Notes under the pieces: generated by a model
Told to the model about the DNA's origin: nothing
The model's input: only the letters and a program-made list of their open reading frames with translations
Database searches by the model: none
In this document: piece by piece, positions 49,232 through 58,500 of the stretch
How positions within the stretch are numbered: the first letter of the stretch is position 1
How the letters are laid out: every line of letters begins with the position of its first letter
Assembly: GCF_900111685.1 (NCBI RefSeq)
Contig: NZ_FOHX01000023.1
Span: 62,001 to 126,000 of the forward strand
Reading direction: 5' to 3'
DNA from: Nonomuraea wenchangensis
GTDB lineage: Bacteria; Actinomycetota; Actinomycetes; Streptosporangiales; Streptosporangiaceae
DNA: 64,000 bases
Translations under genes and position numbers: made by a program

Positions 49232-50047
49232 TCAACGGGACGTCTGCTCGCCGAGCAGCGCCGCCGAGATCGCCTGCGCCGCCCCGCGCACCGCGATGGC
49301 GAGCCGCCCCAGAGGCACGCCGTACGCGGGCGCGGCCACGCCCACGGCCATGCGGATCCGTCCGCCCGGCGAGCCGAACGCCGGCCCGAACACCGGGGCG
49401 GCCACGCACGACACGCCCTCGGCGAACTCCTCCCGCGCGTACGCCACCCCGTGCCGCCGCACCTGGGCCAGCTCCCGCTCCAGCCCCGCCAGCGTGGTGA
49501 CGGTGCGGCCGGTCAGCCGCTCGAACGCGCCGCGCGCCAGGAACTCCTGCCGCAGCCCGGCGTCGAAGGCCAGCAGTGTCTTGCCGGTCGCCGTGCAGTG
49601 CAGCGGCGCGCGGTCCGTGGCGTCGGAGGGGGAGACGACCCGGTCGTGGCCGTACAGCCGCTCGACGTAGCGGACCTCCAGGCCGGAGGGCACCGCCAGG
49701 TTCACCGTCTGCCGGGTGGTCTCGTACAGGTAGAGCAGGTAGGGCAGCACCGCCCGCCGCGCTCCGGGCCCGCGCGCCGGCCCGCCCGCGAGCACCTCCA
49801 GCAGGTCGCCCGGCAGGTAGCCGGTGCCCGCCCGCCTGGCCAGCCCCCGCCCGCACAGCACGCCGAGTATGCGGTGGGCGGTGGACTTGGGCAGGCCGGT
49901 GCTGCGGCAGAGCTGCGCGAGGCTGACCGGCCGCGACGCCCCGCTCAGCGCGAGGAGGATGTCGATCCCCCTCTCCAGGCTCCCCGGCTGCGACACCGGG
50001 CGGTCGTCGGCGAGCGGTGGCTCCTGGCCGGCCGTTTGCGTGAGCAT
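49232..50047 (-). CDS. IclR family transcriptional regulator
   Basis: 271 residues from MLTQTAGQEPPLADD (an ATG nine codons upstream is also open). HTH at about 25-85: LERGIDILLALSGASRPVSLAQLCRSTG, then the recognition segment PKSTAHRILGVL. C-terminal ligand domain has CTATGKTLLAF and VAAPVFGPAFGSPGGRIRMAVGVA, as in IclR. Located 100 bases downstream of the XdhC gene on the same strand, so it may read through from the cox operon or be separately transcribed, and might regulate it. Confidence 0.88.
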   Translation of the reverse strand: MLTQTAGQEPPLADDRPVSQPGSLERGIDILLALSGASRPVSLAQLCRSTGLPKSTAHRILGVLCGRGLARRAGTGYLPGDLLEVLAGGPARGPGARRAVLPYLLYLYETTRQTVNLAVPSGLEVRYVERLYGHDRVVSPSDATDRAPLHCTATGKTLLAFDAGLRQEFLARGAFERLTGRTVTTLAGLERELAQVRRHGVAYAREEFAEGVSCVAAPVFGPAFGSPGGRIRMAVGVAAPAYGVPLGRLAIAVRGAAQAISAALLGEQTSR

Positions 50048-50147
50048 GAATGTCCCTTCGCTCTCCGCGAGCAAGAGGGGGCTTCCCCGAGACTGCGGCT
50101 TGACCCTCCTTGGCCTACCCCGGTGGCCGCGTCTCCAAATACCCAGG

Positions 50148-50897
50148 TCAGCGTAATTTGATGAGCTCGGCGTAGACCGAGACGGCCACCTCCCCCGGCG
50201 TTCTGGCCCCGATGTCCAGACCTGCCGGGACCCGTACCCGTTCGCCGCCCTCCACCCGGGCGAGGACGGCCGCGCCGCGCGCCCGGCTGGCGATCAGCGC
50301 CACGTACGGCACGCCCCTGGCCAGCGCCGCCCGCAGCACCGGCTCCTCGCCGGCGCCGTGGCTGGCCACGAGCACGGCGTCGGCGCCGTCGGCGATCGGC
50401 GCCGCCGGGTCGCCGCCCGCCTCCACCTGGTAGCCCATGGCCCGGCCGACGGCGGCGAGGGCCCGCGCGATGGGGCTGTCGCCGTGCACCTGGACGAGCA
50501 CCGGCGGCAGCACCGCCTCCAGGAAGATCTCCAGCGTGCCGCCGGACAGGCACGGCTGGCCCACCGCGACCAGCCCCTCCTCCTCGTGCGGCTCCTCCGC
50601 CTCGGGCGTGATGCGCAGCAGCGTGGCCCGGCCGGTGCCGAGCAGGCGAAGGCCCTGCGCGCGTACGGCGTCCGTGGCGCACACCCCGCCCACGAACCCC
50701 TCGATCGTGCCGTCGGGCAGCACCAGCGCCCGGTCGCCCGCCTTGGCGCTGGTCGGCCGCTGCGCCCGCACCACGGTCGCGAGCACGTACGGCTCCCGCC
50801 CCGACCGCAGCTCCGCCGCCCGCGCCTGCACGTCCGCGCCGGCCGGGGCAGGGGCCCGCCTTCTGGGCGCCGGCATGCCGAGGAACTCGCTGCTCAC
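50148..50897 (-). CDS. XdhC/CoxF-family molybdenum cofactor maturation factor
   Basis: 249 residues. The GTG start overlaps the coxL stop (GTGA). N-terminal XdhC_CoxI domain: ATVVRAQRPTSAKAGDRALV, GTIEGFVGGVCATDAV. C-terminal Rossmann-like domain: VLVQVHGDSPIARALAAVGR and DAVLVASHGAGEEPVLRAAL. Such proteins bind and sulfurate or insert the molybdenum cofactor for xanthine dehydrogenase-family enzymes, including CO dehydrogenase. Position directly after coxL fits that function. No coxD-type AAA ATPase or coxE follows. Confidence 0.85.
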   Translation of the reverse strand: MSSEFLGMPAPRRRAPAPAGADVQARAAELRSGREPYVLATVVRAQRPTSAKAGDRALVLPDGTIEGFVGGVCATDAVRAQGLRLLGTGRATLLRITPEAEEPHEEEGLVAVGQPCLSGGTLEIFLEAVLPPVLVQVHGDSPIARALAAVGRAMGYQVEAGGDPAAPIADGADAVLVASHGAGEEPVLRAALARGVPYVALIASRARGAAVLARVEGGERVRVPAGLDIGARTPGEVAVSVYAELIKLR

Positions 50898-53242
50898 GGG
50901 ATCGCCAGATCCGTACGGAACGGCCGTCCCTGGACCGCCCGCCACACGTTCGCCGGGGTGAGCGGCATGTCCGCGTGCCGCACCCCGTACGGGCCGAGCG
51001 CGTCCACCACGGCGTTGACCACGGCGGCCGGCGACCCGACGGTGGCCGACTCGCCGACGCCCTTGGCCCCGATGGGATGCGTCGGCGACGGCGTCACGGT
51101 CTCGCCCAGCTCCCACGACGGGCACTCCATCGCCGTGGGCAGTAGGTAGTCCATGAACGACGCCCCGAGGTGGTTGCCGTCCTCGTCGAACGCCATCACC
51201 TGCATCAGCGCCATGCCCACCCCGTCGGCGAGCCCGCCGTGGATCTGTCCCTCGACGATCATCGGGTTGATGCGCACCCCGCAGTCGTCCACCGCCACGA
51301 ACCGGCGCACCTTGACCTGCCCGGTCCCCGGATCGACGTCCACCACGCAGGCGTAGGCGCCGAACGGGTAGGTCAGGTTGGGCGGGTTGTAGACGGTCGC
51401 CGCGTCCAGGTGGCCCTCGATGCCCTCGGGCAGCTCCAGGTCGCTGTGCGCGGCCAGCGCGATCTCGGCCAGAGACTTTCCCGCGGACGGGTCGCCGACC
51501 ACCGACCAGCGCCCGCCGGCCCACTCCAGGTCGTCCGGGGACGCCTCCAGCATGGCGGCCGCCACGATCCTCGCCCGGTCGCGCACCTTCCGCGCCACCA
51601 GCGCCGTCGCCGCGCCGGAGACGGGGGTGGAGCGGGAGCCGTACGTGCCGAGGCCGAACGGCGTCTGGTCGGTGTCGCCGTGCACCACCTCGACGTCGTC
51701 GGCCGGGATGCCCAGCTCCTGCCCGACGATCTGGGCGAACGTCGTCTCGTGCCCCTGCCCCTGGCTCTGGCACGACACCCGCAGCACCGCCTTGCCCGTC
51801 GGGTGCACGCGCAGCTCGGCGCCGTCGGCCATGCCGAGGCCCAGGATGTCCATGTGCTTGCGCGGGCCCGCGCCGACGGCCTCGGTGAAGAAGCTGATCC
51901 CGATGCCCATCAGCTCGCCCCTGGCCCGCCGGTCGGCCTGCTCGGCGCGGAGCTTGTCGTAGCCGACCAGGTCCAGCGCCAGTCGCAGCGCCTTCGGGTA
52001 GTCGCCGGAGTCGTACTCCCAGCCCGTGGGGGAGACGTACGGGAACTGCTCGGGCCGGAGCAGGTTGCGCATGCGCAGCTCGGCCGGGTCCAGGCCGAGC
52101 TCGGCGGCGAGCACGTCCACCATGCGCTCGACCAGGTAGACGGCCTCGGTCACGCGGAAGGAGCAGGCGTAGGCGACGCCGCCCGGCGCCTTGTTGGTGT
52201 AGACGCCGGTGACCTCGCAGTGGGCGGCCTCGACGTCGTACGAGCCGGAGAAGACGTGGAAGAACCCGGCGGGGAACTTCGTGGGCTGCGCCGTGCCGTT
52301 GAAGGCCCCGTGGTCGGCCAGCACCTTGACGCGGATCGCCTGGATCCTGCCGTCGCGGGTGGCGGCGATCTCGCCGCGCATGTGGTAGTCGCGGGCGAAG
52401 GCCGTGCTCATGAGGTTCTCGGAGCGGTCCTCCATCCACTTGACCGGGCGGCCGGTGACGATGGAGCCGACGATCGCGCACACGTAGCCCGGGTAGATGC
52501 CGACCTTGCCGCCGAAGCCGCCGCCGATGTCCGGCGAGATCACCCGGATCTTGTGCTCGGGCAGCCCCGCCACCATCGCGTACAGCGTGCGGTGGGCGTG
52601 CGGGGCCTGCGTCGGGCACCAGACGGTGAGCTTGCCGGTGACCTTGTCGAAGTCGGCGAGCGCGCCGCAGGTCTCCAGCGGGGCCGGGTGCACCCGCGGA
52701 TAGATCATGTCCTGCGCGACCGTCACCTCGGCCCGCTCGAACAGGGCGTCGGTGCGGGCGCGGTCGCCGGCCTCCCAGTCGAAGATGTGGTTGCCGGTGC
52801 GGCCCTCCAGGTCGTCCCTGATCACGGGGGCGTCCGGGTCGAGGGCGCGGCGGGCGTCCACGACCGCGTCCAGGGGGTCGTACTCGACGTCGATCAGCTC
52901 CAGCGCGTCCCGGGCCGAGTACGGGTCCTCGGCCACCACGAACGCCACCTCCTGGCCCTGGAAGCGCGCCTTGTCGGTGGCGAGCACCGCCTGGGTGTCC
53001 CTGGACAGGGTCGGCATCCAGGCCAGGCCCAGGCCCTCCAGGGTGCGGCCGGTGATCACGGCCCGGACCTTCGGGTGCGCCTCGGCGGCGCCGGTGTCCA
53101 CGGAGACGATGCGCGCGTGCGCGTGGGGGCTGCGCAGGATCGCCCCGTACAGCATGCCGGGCAGCCGTACGTCGTCGGTGTACGTGCCACGCCCGCGGAT
53201 GAACCGGGCGTCCTCCTTGCGGTGCATCCGCCCGAAGCTCAT
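50894..53242 (-). CDS. coxL: Aerobic CO dehydrogenase large subunit, form I type
   Basis: 782 residues, xanthine dehydrogenase family molybdopterin subunit. The active-site loop reads VAYACSFRVTEAVY (Cys360), matching the form I pattern AYxCSFR, in which this Cys carries the Cu-S-Mo cluster; form II has AYRGAGR. Also GGGFGGKVGIYP, CQSQGQGHETTFAQI and GAKGVGES with the Mo-site Glu. Oxidises CO to CO2 with electrons passed via CoxS to CoxM and the respiratory chain. Its ATG overlaps the coxS stop. The x in AYxCSFR is Ala here; many characterised form I enzymes have Arg. Confidence 0.88.
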   Translation of the reverse strand: MSFGRMHRKEDARFIRGRGTYTDDVRLPGMLYGAILRSPHAHARIVSVDTGAAEAHPKVRAVITGRTLEGLGLAWMPTLSRDTQAVLATDKARFQGQEVAFVVAEDPYSARDALELIDVEYDPLDAVVDARRALDPDAPVIRDDLEGRTGNHIFDWEAGDRARTDALFERAEVTVAQDMIYPRVHPAPLETCGALADFDKVTGKLTVWCPTQAPHAHRTLYAMVAGLPEHKIRVISPDIGGGFGGKVGIYPGYVCAIVGSIVTGRPVKWMEDRSENLMSTAFARDYHMRGEIAATRDGRIQAIRVKVLADHGAFNGTAQPTKFPAGFFHVFSGSYDVEAAHCEVTGVYTNKAPGGVAYACSFRVTEAVYLVERMVDVLAAELGLDPAELRMRNLLRPEQFPYVSPTGWEYDSGDYPKALRLALDLVGYDKLRAEQADRRARGELMGIGISFFTEAVGAGPRKHMDILGLGMADGAELRVHPTGKAVLRVSCQSQGQGHETTFAQIVGQELGIPADDVEVVHGDTDQTPFGLGTYGSRSTPVSGAATALVARKVRDRARIVAAAMLEASPDDLEWAGGRWSVVGDPSAGKSLAEIALAAHSDLELPEGIEGHLDAATVYNPPNLTYPFGAYACVVDVDPGTGQVKVRRFVAVDDCGVRINPMIVEGQIHGGLADGVGMALMQVMAFDEDGNHLGASFMDYLLPTAMECPSWELGETVTPSPTHPIGAKGVGESATVGSPAAVVNAVVDALGPYGVRHADMPLTPANVWRAVQGRPFRTDLAIP

Positions 53243-53712
53243 GACCGCGCCTCCTGTTCGGCCGCCGCCGCCCACTTGATGGAGCGGACGATGTTCTCGT
53301 AGCCGGTGCACCGGCAGAGCTGGCCCGAGATGGCCTCCCTGATGGTCGCCTCGTCGGGGTCGGGATCGCGGTCCAGCAGCCAGCGCGCGGTCAGCAGCAT
53401 GCCCGGCGTGCAGAACCCGCACTGCAGCCCGTGGCACTCCACGAACCCCTTCTGCACCGCGTCCAGCTCGCCGTCGCGCTCCAGCCCCTCGACCGTGGTC
53501 ACCTCGTGGCCGTCGGCCATGACCGCGAGCACCGTGCACGACTTGACCGGCACGCCGTCGAGCCGGACCGTGCACACGCCGCAGTTGGAGGTGTCGCAGC
53601 CCCAGTGGGTGCCGGTCAGGCCCAGCTCGTCGCGCAGGAAGTGCACGAGCAGCAGCCGGGGCTCGACCTCCCGGGTGTGCGGCTGCCCGTTCACCGTGAC
53701 CGTGACGCGCAT
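53239..53712 (-). CDS. coxS: Aerobic CO dehydrogenase small (2Fe-2S) subunit
   Basis: 157 residues. Plant-type [2Fe-2S] motif CDTSNCGVC with the later Cys in VKSCTV, and the second cluster domain with CGFCTPG and CRCTGY. Transfers electrons from the molybdenum site of CoxL to the FAD of CoxM. The start ATG is one base after the coxM stop; the frame opens 11 codons earlier inside coxM. Order M-S-L is that of form I CODH operons. Confidence 0.9.
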   Translation of the reverse strand: MRVTVTVNGQPHTREVEPRLLLVHFLRDELGLTGTHWGCDTSNCGVCTVRLDGVPVKSCTVLAVMADGHEVTTVEGLERDGELDAVQKGFVECHGLQCGFCTPGMLLTARWLLDRDPDPDEATIREAISGQLCRCTGYENIVRSIKWAAAAEQEARS

Positions 53713-53713
53713 G

Positions 53714-54589
53714 TCAGATCCTTCCCGCCGCCGTGGTGAGGGCACGCCGGGTGAGCTCGGCGGCCAGATGACGCTTGTAGTCGGCCGGGCCGCGCTGGTC
53801 GGCGTGCGGCTCGCAGTGCTCGGCCGCGACCCGGCCCGCCTCGGCGAACGCCTCCGCGCCCGGCGGCCGGCCGGTCAGCAGCTCCTCGGCCTCGGGGGCG
53901 TGGAAGCCCTCGGCCCCGACGGCGGTCAGTCCGATGCCCGCGCTGGTGATCACGCCGTCCTCGACGGTGAGCACGGCTCCGGCGGCGGCCACCGGCCAGT
54001 CGCCGACGCGCCGCTCGACCTTCTCGTACGCGCTGCCGGTGCCCGGCCGGACCGGGACGCGGAGCTGGATCAGCAGCTCGTTCGGCTCGACGGCGGTCTC
54101 GTACGGGCCGCGGTGGAACTCCCTGATCGGGACGGTGCGGACGCCGCCCGGCCCCTGGATGACCGCGGTGGCGCCCAGCGCGGCGAACACCGCCGCCAGG
54201 TCCTCGGAGGGATCCGCCTGGCACAACGAGCCGCCGACGGTGCCCCGGTTCCTGACGATGGGGTCGGCGATGACCCGCTCCGCATCGCGAAATATCGGGA
54301 AAAGGTCGGTGGCGGCCGTGCTGTCCAGCAACTCGGCGTGCCGCACCAGCGCCCCGATCGCCAGCTCTTCACCCTCGCCCTCGCGCTCAATTGCGACCCG
54401 CCCCAGCTCACCGGCCAGGCCGTTGATGTCGATGAGGGCCTCGGGCTGGGCCAGGCGGAGTTTCATCATGGGGATGAGGCTGTGGCCGCCGGCCACGATC
54501 CTGGCGTCGGGGCCGTACCGCTCCAGGAGCGCGATCGCGTGCGGGACGCTGTCGGCACGTTCGTAGGCGAACGTCGCGGGAACCTGCAT
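53714..54589 (-). CDS. coxM: Aerobic CO dehydrogenase medium (FAD) subunit
   Basis: 291 residues. FAD-binding motifs AGGHSLIPMMKLRLA near residue 33 and RNRGTVGGSLCQADPSED near residue 114 match the AGGHS and TxGGS signatures of CoxM. C-terminal CO_deh_flav_C domain: AYEKVERRVGDWPVAAAGA. First gene of the operon, starting MQVPATFAYERADSV. Divergent from the LysR gene across an 85-base gap. Confidence 0.9.
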   Translation of the reverse strand: MQVPATFAYERADSVPHAIALLERYGPDARIVAGGHSLIPMMKLRLAQPEALIDINGLAGELGRVAIEREGEGEELAIGALVRHAELLDSTAATDLFPIFRDAERVIADPIVRNRGTVGGSLCQADPSEDLAAVFAALGATAVIQGPGGVRTVPIREFHRGPYETAVEPNELLIQLRVPVRPGTGSAYEKVERRVGDWPVAAAGAVLTVEDGVITSAGIGLTAVGAEGFHAPEAEELLTGRPPGAEAFAEAGRVAAEHCEPHADQRGPADYKRHLAAELTRRALTTAAGRI

Positions 54590-54632
54590 GCCTGCACAGT
54601 GCTGTCACCGATTCGTCGCGACAATCCACGAA

Positions 54633-54646
54633 TAAGGGATTCCTTA
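54633..54646. promoter_or_regulatory. Candidate LysR operator in the coxM-lysR gap
   Basis: TAAGGGATTCCTTA, a 5-bp dyad (TAAGG/CCTTA) around 4 bases, AT-rich against its surroundings. It extends as ATAAGGGATTCCTTAAT with a T-N11-A-like layout. Position between divergent genes fits control of coxMSL. Confidence 0.5.
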
Positions 54647-54674
54647 ATCCGTACCGGCCGTCTATGAAGAGGGC

Positions 54675-55583
54675 GTGACTCTCAGCCAGCTCGGCGCGTT
54701 CGTCTTCGTCGCCCGCCTCGGCTCGGTCAAGGCCGCCGCGCGCGCACTCGGCGTCAGCGAACCCGCCGTCTCCCAGTCGCTCGGCCAGCTCCGCAGGCAC
54801 CTCGGCGACCCGCTGCTCACCCGGTCCGGCGACCGCATGGTGCTCACCGAGGGCGGGCGCCGCCTGCTCGGCATCGCCTCACGGATGGTCGCGCTCGGTG
54901 CGGAGGCGTTCGACGCCGTACGGCCCGGCCGCCCCGCCCGCCTGCACGTCGTCATGGACGCCGGCCTCGCCGAGTACGTCGCCGGCCCCCTGCTCTGCCT
55001 GTTCACCCAGCGCAAGCCCGTGGACGCCACCTCCGGCGTCGCCGCGACGGCGGAGGTCCCGCTGCTGCTGTCCAGCCGCCTCGCCGACGTCGCGCTCGGC
55101 GCCCAGGCGGGCGGCGAGGGCCTGGTCAGCCGCCCGGTGCTGCGCTGCAGGCTGATCGTGGTGGGCGCGCCGGACGGCCGCCGCGACCACTGGCTCGTCG
55201 GCCCCTCAGGCACCGACCCGGCCAGCGACACCGGCCGCCTGCTGCGCCTGTTACGCGTGCCCGAGTCCCAGGTGCGCGTCTACGCCAACCAGAGCGCCGC
55301 CTGGACGGCCGCCGCCGAGGGCGCCGGCCTCGCCCCGGCCACCGCCCACCTGGTCTCCTCGCAGCTCCGCCGCGGCACGCTGGTCCCCGTCGACACCCCG
55401 GCGACCCCGCTGACCTCCTCCTGGTACGCCACCACCCTCGGCCCGGACGCCCGCCCGTCGGCCGCCGGCACCTTCCTCGACTTCCTCACCACCCCGGCCG
55501 CCACCCAGACCATGCGCTCCCCGGACGACGGCATCCCCCGCAACCGCTTCCGCCCTCCGGTCCACGTCTCGATCTGGAGCTAG
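54675..55583 (+). CDS. LysR family regulator, probably of the cox operon
   Basis: 302 residues from GTG. N-terminal HTH: LSQLGAFVFVARLGSVKAAARALGVSEPAVSQSLGQL with GDPLLTRSGDRMVLTEGG. The effector-binding region is less typical but keeps the fold. Divergent from coxM, so likely the CO- or redox-responsive activator. Leu193 is encoded by the rare TTA (55251-55253). The stop TAG shares the tetranucleotide CTAG with the stop of the convergent NACHT gene. Confidence 0.85.
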   Translation: MTLSQLGAFVFVARLGSVKAAARALGVSEPAVSQSLGQLRRHLGDPLLTRSGDRMVLTEGGRRLLGIASRMVALGAEAFDAVRPGRPARLHVVMDAGLAEYVAGPLLCLFTQRKPVDATSGVAATAEVPLLLSSRLADVALGAQAGGEGLVSRPVLRCRLIVVGAPDGRRDHWLVGPSGTDPASDTGRLLRLLRVPESQVRVYANQSAAWTAAAEGAGLAPATAHLVSSQLRRGTLVPVDTPATPLTSSWYATTLGPDARPSAAGTFLDFLTTPAATQTMRSPDDGIPRNRFRPPVHVSIWS

Positions 55584-58500
55584 GTCGTCGATGTCCTGAA
55601 GCGTTTGAGCCGCTTGCCGAGCAGGTGACCGTTGCGCACCTCCTGCCCCGCCGTGATCCGTACCGTCAGACGCGGGTTCCCCGCCAGCGGCGCGAGATCG
55701 AGGCCCGGAGTGGAGTCCGTGAGCCAGAGCGTGCGCAGCTCGGGCAACTGGGCGAGAGGCGAGAGATCCTCCAAGAAGCGGCAGTTCGCTAGAACAAGGC
55801 CCATCAATTGTTCGAGACCGGCGAGAGGACGGAGGTCGTGGACCTGTGTCTCGTCGAGATCCAGCCAAACGAGCGAGCGGCACTCCGACAGAGGGGAGAT
55901 GTCATCGATCGTCTGGGGGCCCCACAGGCCCAGACTCTGCAGGCCGAGTCGTGAGAGCGCGTCCAGGTCCGTCAGGCGGTGCCGGGCCCTGAGGTAGAGG
56001 TTCGTCAGGTGAGGGGCGCGCTCGACGATCTCTCGCACGCTCGTCACTGCCGCGACATCCCGCAGGGCCAGTTGGTCGAGGTCGTCGAGCGGCGGCAACT
56101 GTTCCCAGCTCTTCAGCTCGTCGGCGTTGGTGATGGAGAGACTGTTCAGCCCGGGAAAGTCCTTGAGAGGGGAGAAGTCGGCTATACGCGAGGCGTCGTG
56201 GAGGGCGATGTCGGTCAAGTGCCGGAGATCGGAAAGGAAACCGATCTCGTCGACCCGTTCCAGGGTGATCCGCGTCAGTGCGCTGAGTCGGCGCACAACG
56301 CTCGTGGACGGTTCGGTCAGATAGCCGGACACGGTCAGCGTGGTGAGTGATTCACGATGGGCCAGCAGCGGGCTGAGGTTTCGCGCTACAGCAAGGTGGA
56401 CGGCAATGCTGTTCAGGGGAGGGAGCACGCGCAAGGCGTCGACCTGTCCGGACGTGGATGCCGAGAGGAAGTCAGAGTCGAACTTCACCCGGGAGAGCAC
56501 CCGCCTGGCGTACACCTCCGGTTCGAAGTACCCCCATCCCTCCATCAGCTCGTACCGCACCTGCCATCGATCATCAGCCGCGTAGGCGGCCAGGACGTCG
56601 ATCGCCCCGGGGCCGTTGATCAGCCAGGCCGTTCGCACGCAAGCGCGGGCGACCGCCGTGGAAAGCCCGTCGAGGCTCGCCGGTAACCGGTCGAGCACCA
56701 CCTGACCGGCCAGCGCCAGCGACCGCGCCGAGCCCACGTCCCGTGGCGGGATGAGATCGTCCAAGCAGCCGTCCACCGCCGCCCGCAGCCGCTCGGGCAC
56801 CGACGGCAGCGTCTCCAAACACCCGCAGACCACGATCTTGAGCCGCCGCGCGTGCCGGGGTTCGGCGGCCATCCGGGACAGCAGCCCGTCGAGCAGCGCC
56901 TCGCGCAGCGGCCCGTTGGCGTGTCCGGCTGCCATGACGACGACCTCGCGCCACTGGTCCCGATGCGCGTTCATGACCAGCGGCTCGACGTCCCCGACCT
57001 CGGCCGCTGCCCGCGCCGTCAGGTATTCCTGCACGGTCCTGTGCACGAAGTCGATCCGCCCGGCGACCGGCTCGCGGATCACGCCACTGCGTTCGAGCAA
57101 GTAGTCGAGAACCTGCTCCCCGGTCGCGCGGACGCCGGGCATGGCCGCGATGACCTTCTCCACCCACGCCACCGCCGGCGCCTTCGCCAGCTCCAGGCGG
57201 TTCGTCATGGAGAGCCGCCACGCCAGCTCCTGCAGCACCTGCATCTTCTGCAGGCGGTTCAAGTGAACGTCGCCGTAGCTGGGGATGACCCGCTCCGCGT
57301 CCCGTCGTTCGAGCAGCATCTCCAGCGCCGCGGCGTATAGGCCCATCCGGTCGGGAGGGAGCTGGGAGGCGCGGTCGAGGTTGAGGGCGCACAGCATGGA
57401 GGCGAGCAGCGGCGTGGCGGCGAGCGCGCGCAGATGCGGCGCGTTGTCGACATGCGCCAGGAGGCGGGCCTGCACCACGGGCAGTTGCTCGGGCGGGCAG
57501 GGCAGGTCCGTGCCGCCGCGGATGGCCTCGTGCCAGTGCTCGACGAGGGCCCGGGTGTCCGACGGGGTCATCCGCTCCAGGAACGCGGGCGCGAAGCCCT
57601 CCTCGTCCAGCCACGACGACCTCGCGGCCGACGGCCGGCTGGTGACGACGACCCGGATCGCGGGGAACTCGGCCAGCAGCCCGCGCAGCCAGGGCTTGAT
57701 CGCCTTGCGCTGGCCGCCGGTCAGCTCGTCCACGCCGTCGATCAGCAGCAGCGCGCGCCCGGAGGCGAGCTGCCGATGCGCCCATCCCGTGGGCATCAGC
57801 CCGGCCAGCGCCCCAGCGGTCAGGTCGAGGAACTGCTCAGGTCTGGGGAGGTCCCGGTCGGCGTAGCTGCGCAGCTTCACGAGGAACGGCACGCAGCCGT
57901 TCCACTCGGCCAACTCGCCGGAGAACCCGCCGCGGGCGGCCGTGACGGCCAGCCGGCGCAGCAGCGTGCTCTTGCCGCCGCCGGCCTCGCCGCGCAGCAG
58001 CATCCGGTGTCCCTGGCTGAGCGCGCTCTCGACCCGCATGGTCGCGGGTTCGTCCGGCACGTCATGCCACGCGTCATGAGCCGCTCTGGTCCGGGCGGCG
58101 GTGACGGACAGGCTGATGTACGCCACGCTCAGCGGGGTCCGCGGACGGAAGCGCTCGACCCGTACGCCCATGAGTTCGAGGCTGTCGAGCGTCTGCGAGA
58201 CGTGTTCCAGGTAGCGGCGGCGGAACTCGGTGTCGCGGTCGGTGCCGTCAGGAGCTTCCAGCGTACGGGCGGGCAGGCGCTCCAGCATGGCGGACATCTG
58301 CTCGCCCAGCCCCGAAAGGCGCCCGAGCATCTCGGTGGCGGCGCGCGGCTGGAACTCGGGCAGGTGCCTGACGACCCTGACCAGGCAGTCGCAGCACTCG
58401 TCGAGCACGACCTCGTACAGCCTGGACTGCGCCTCGCCGAGGTCCTTGGGGACGGGCAGCGCCCTGCGCACCTCGCGGGCGAGGCGTACGGGATCGGCGT

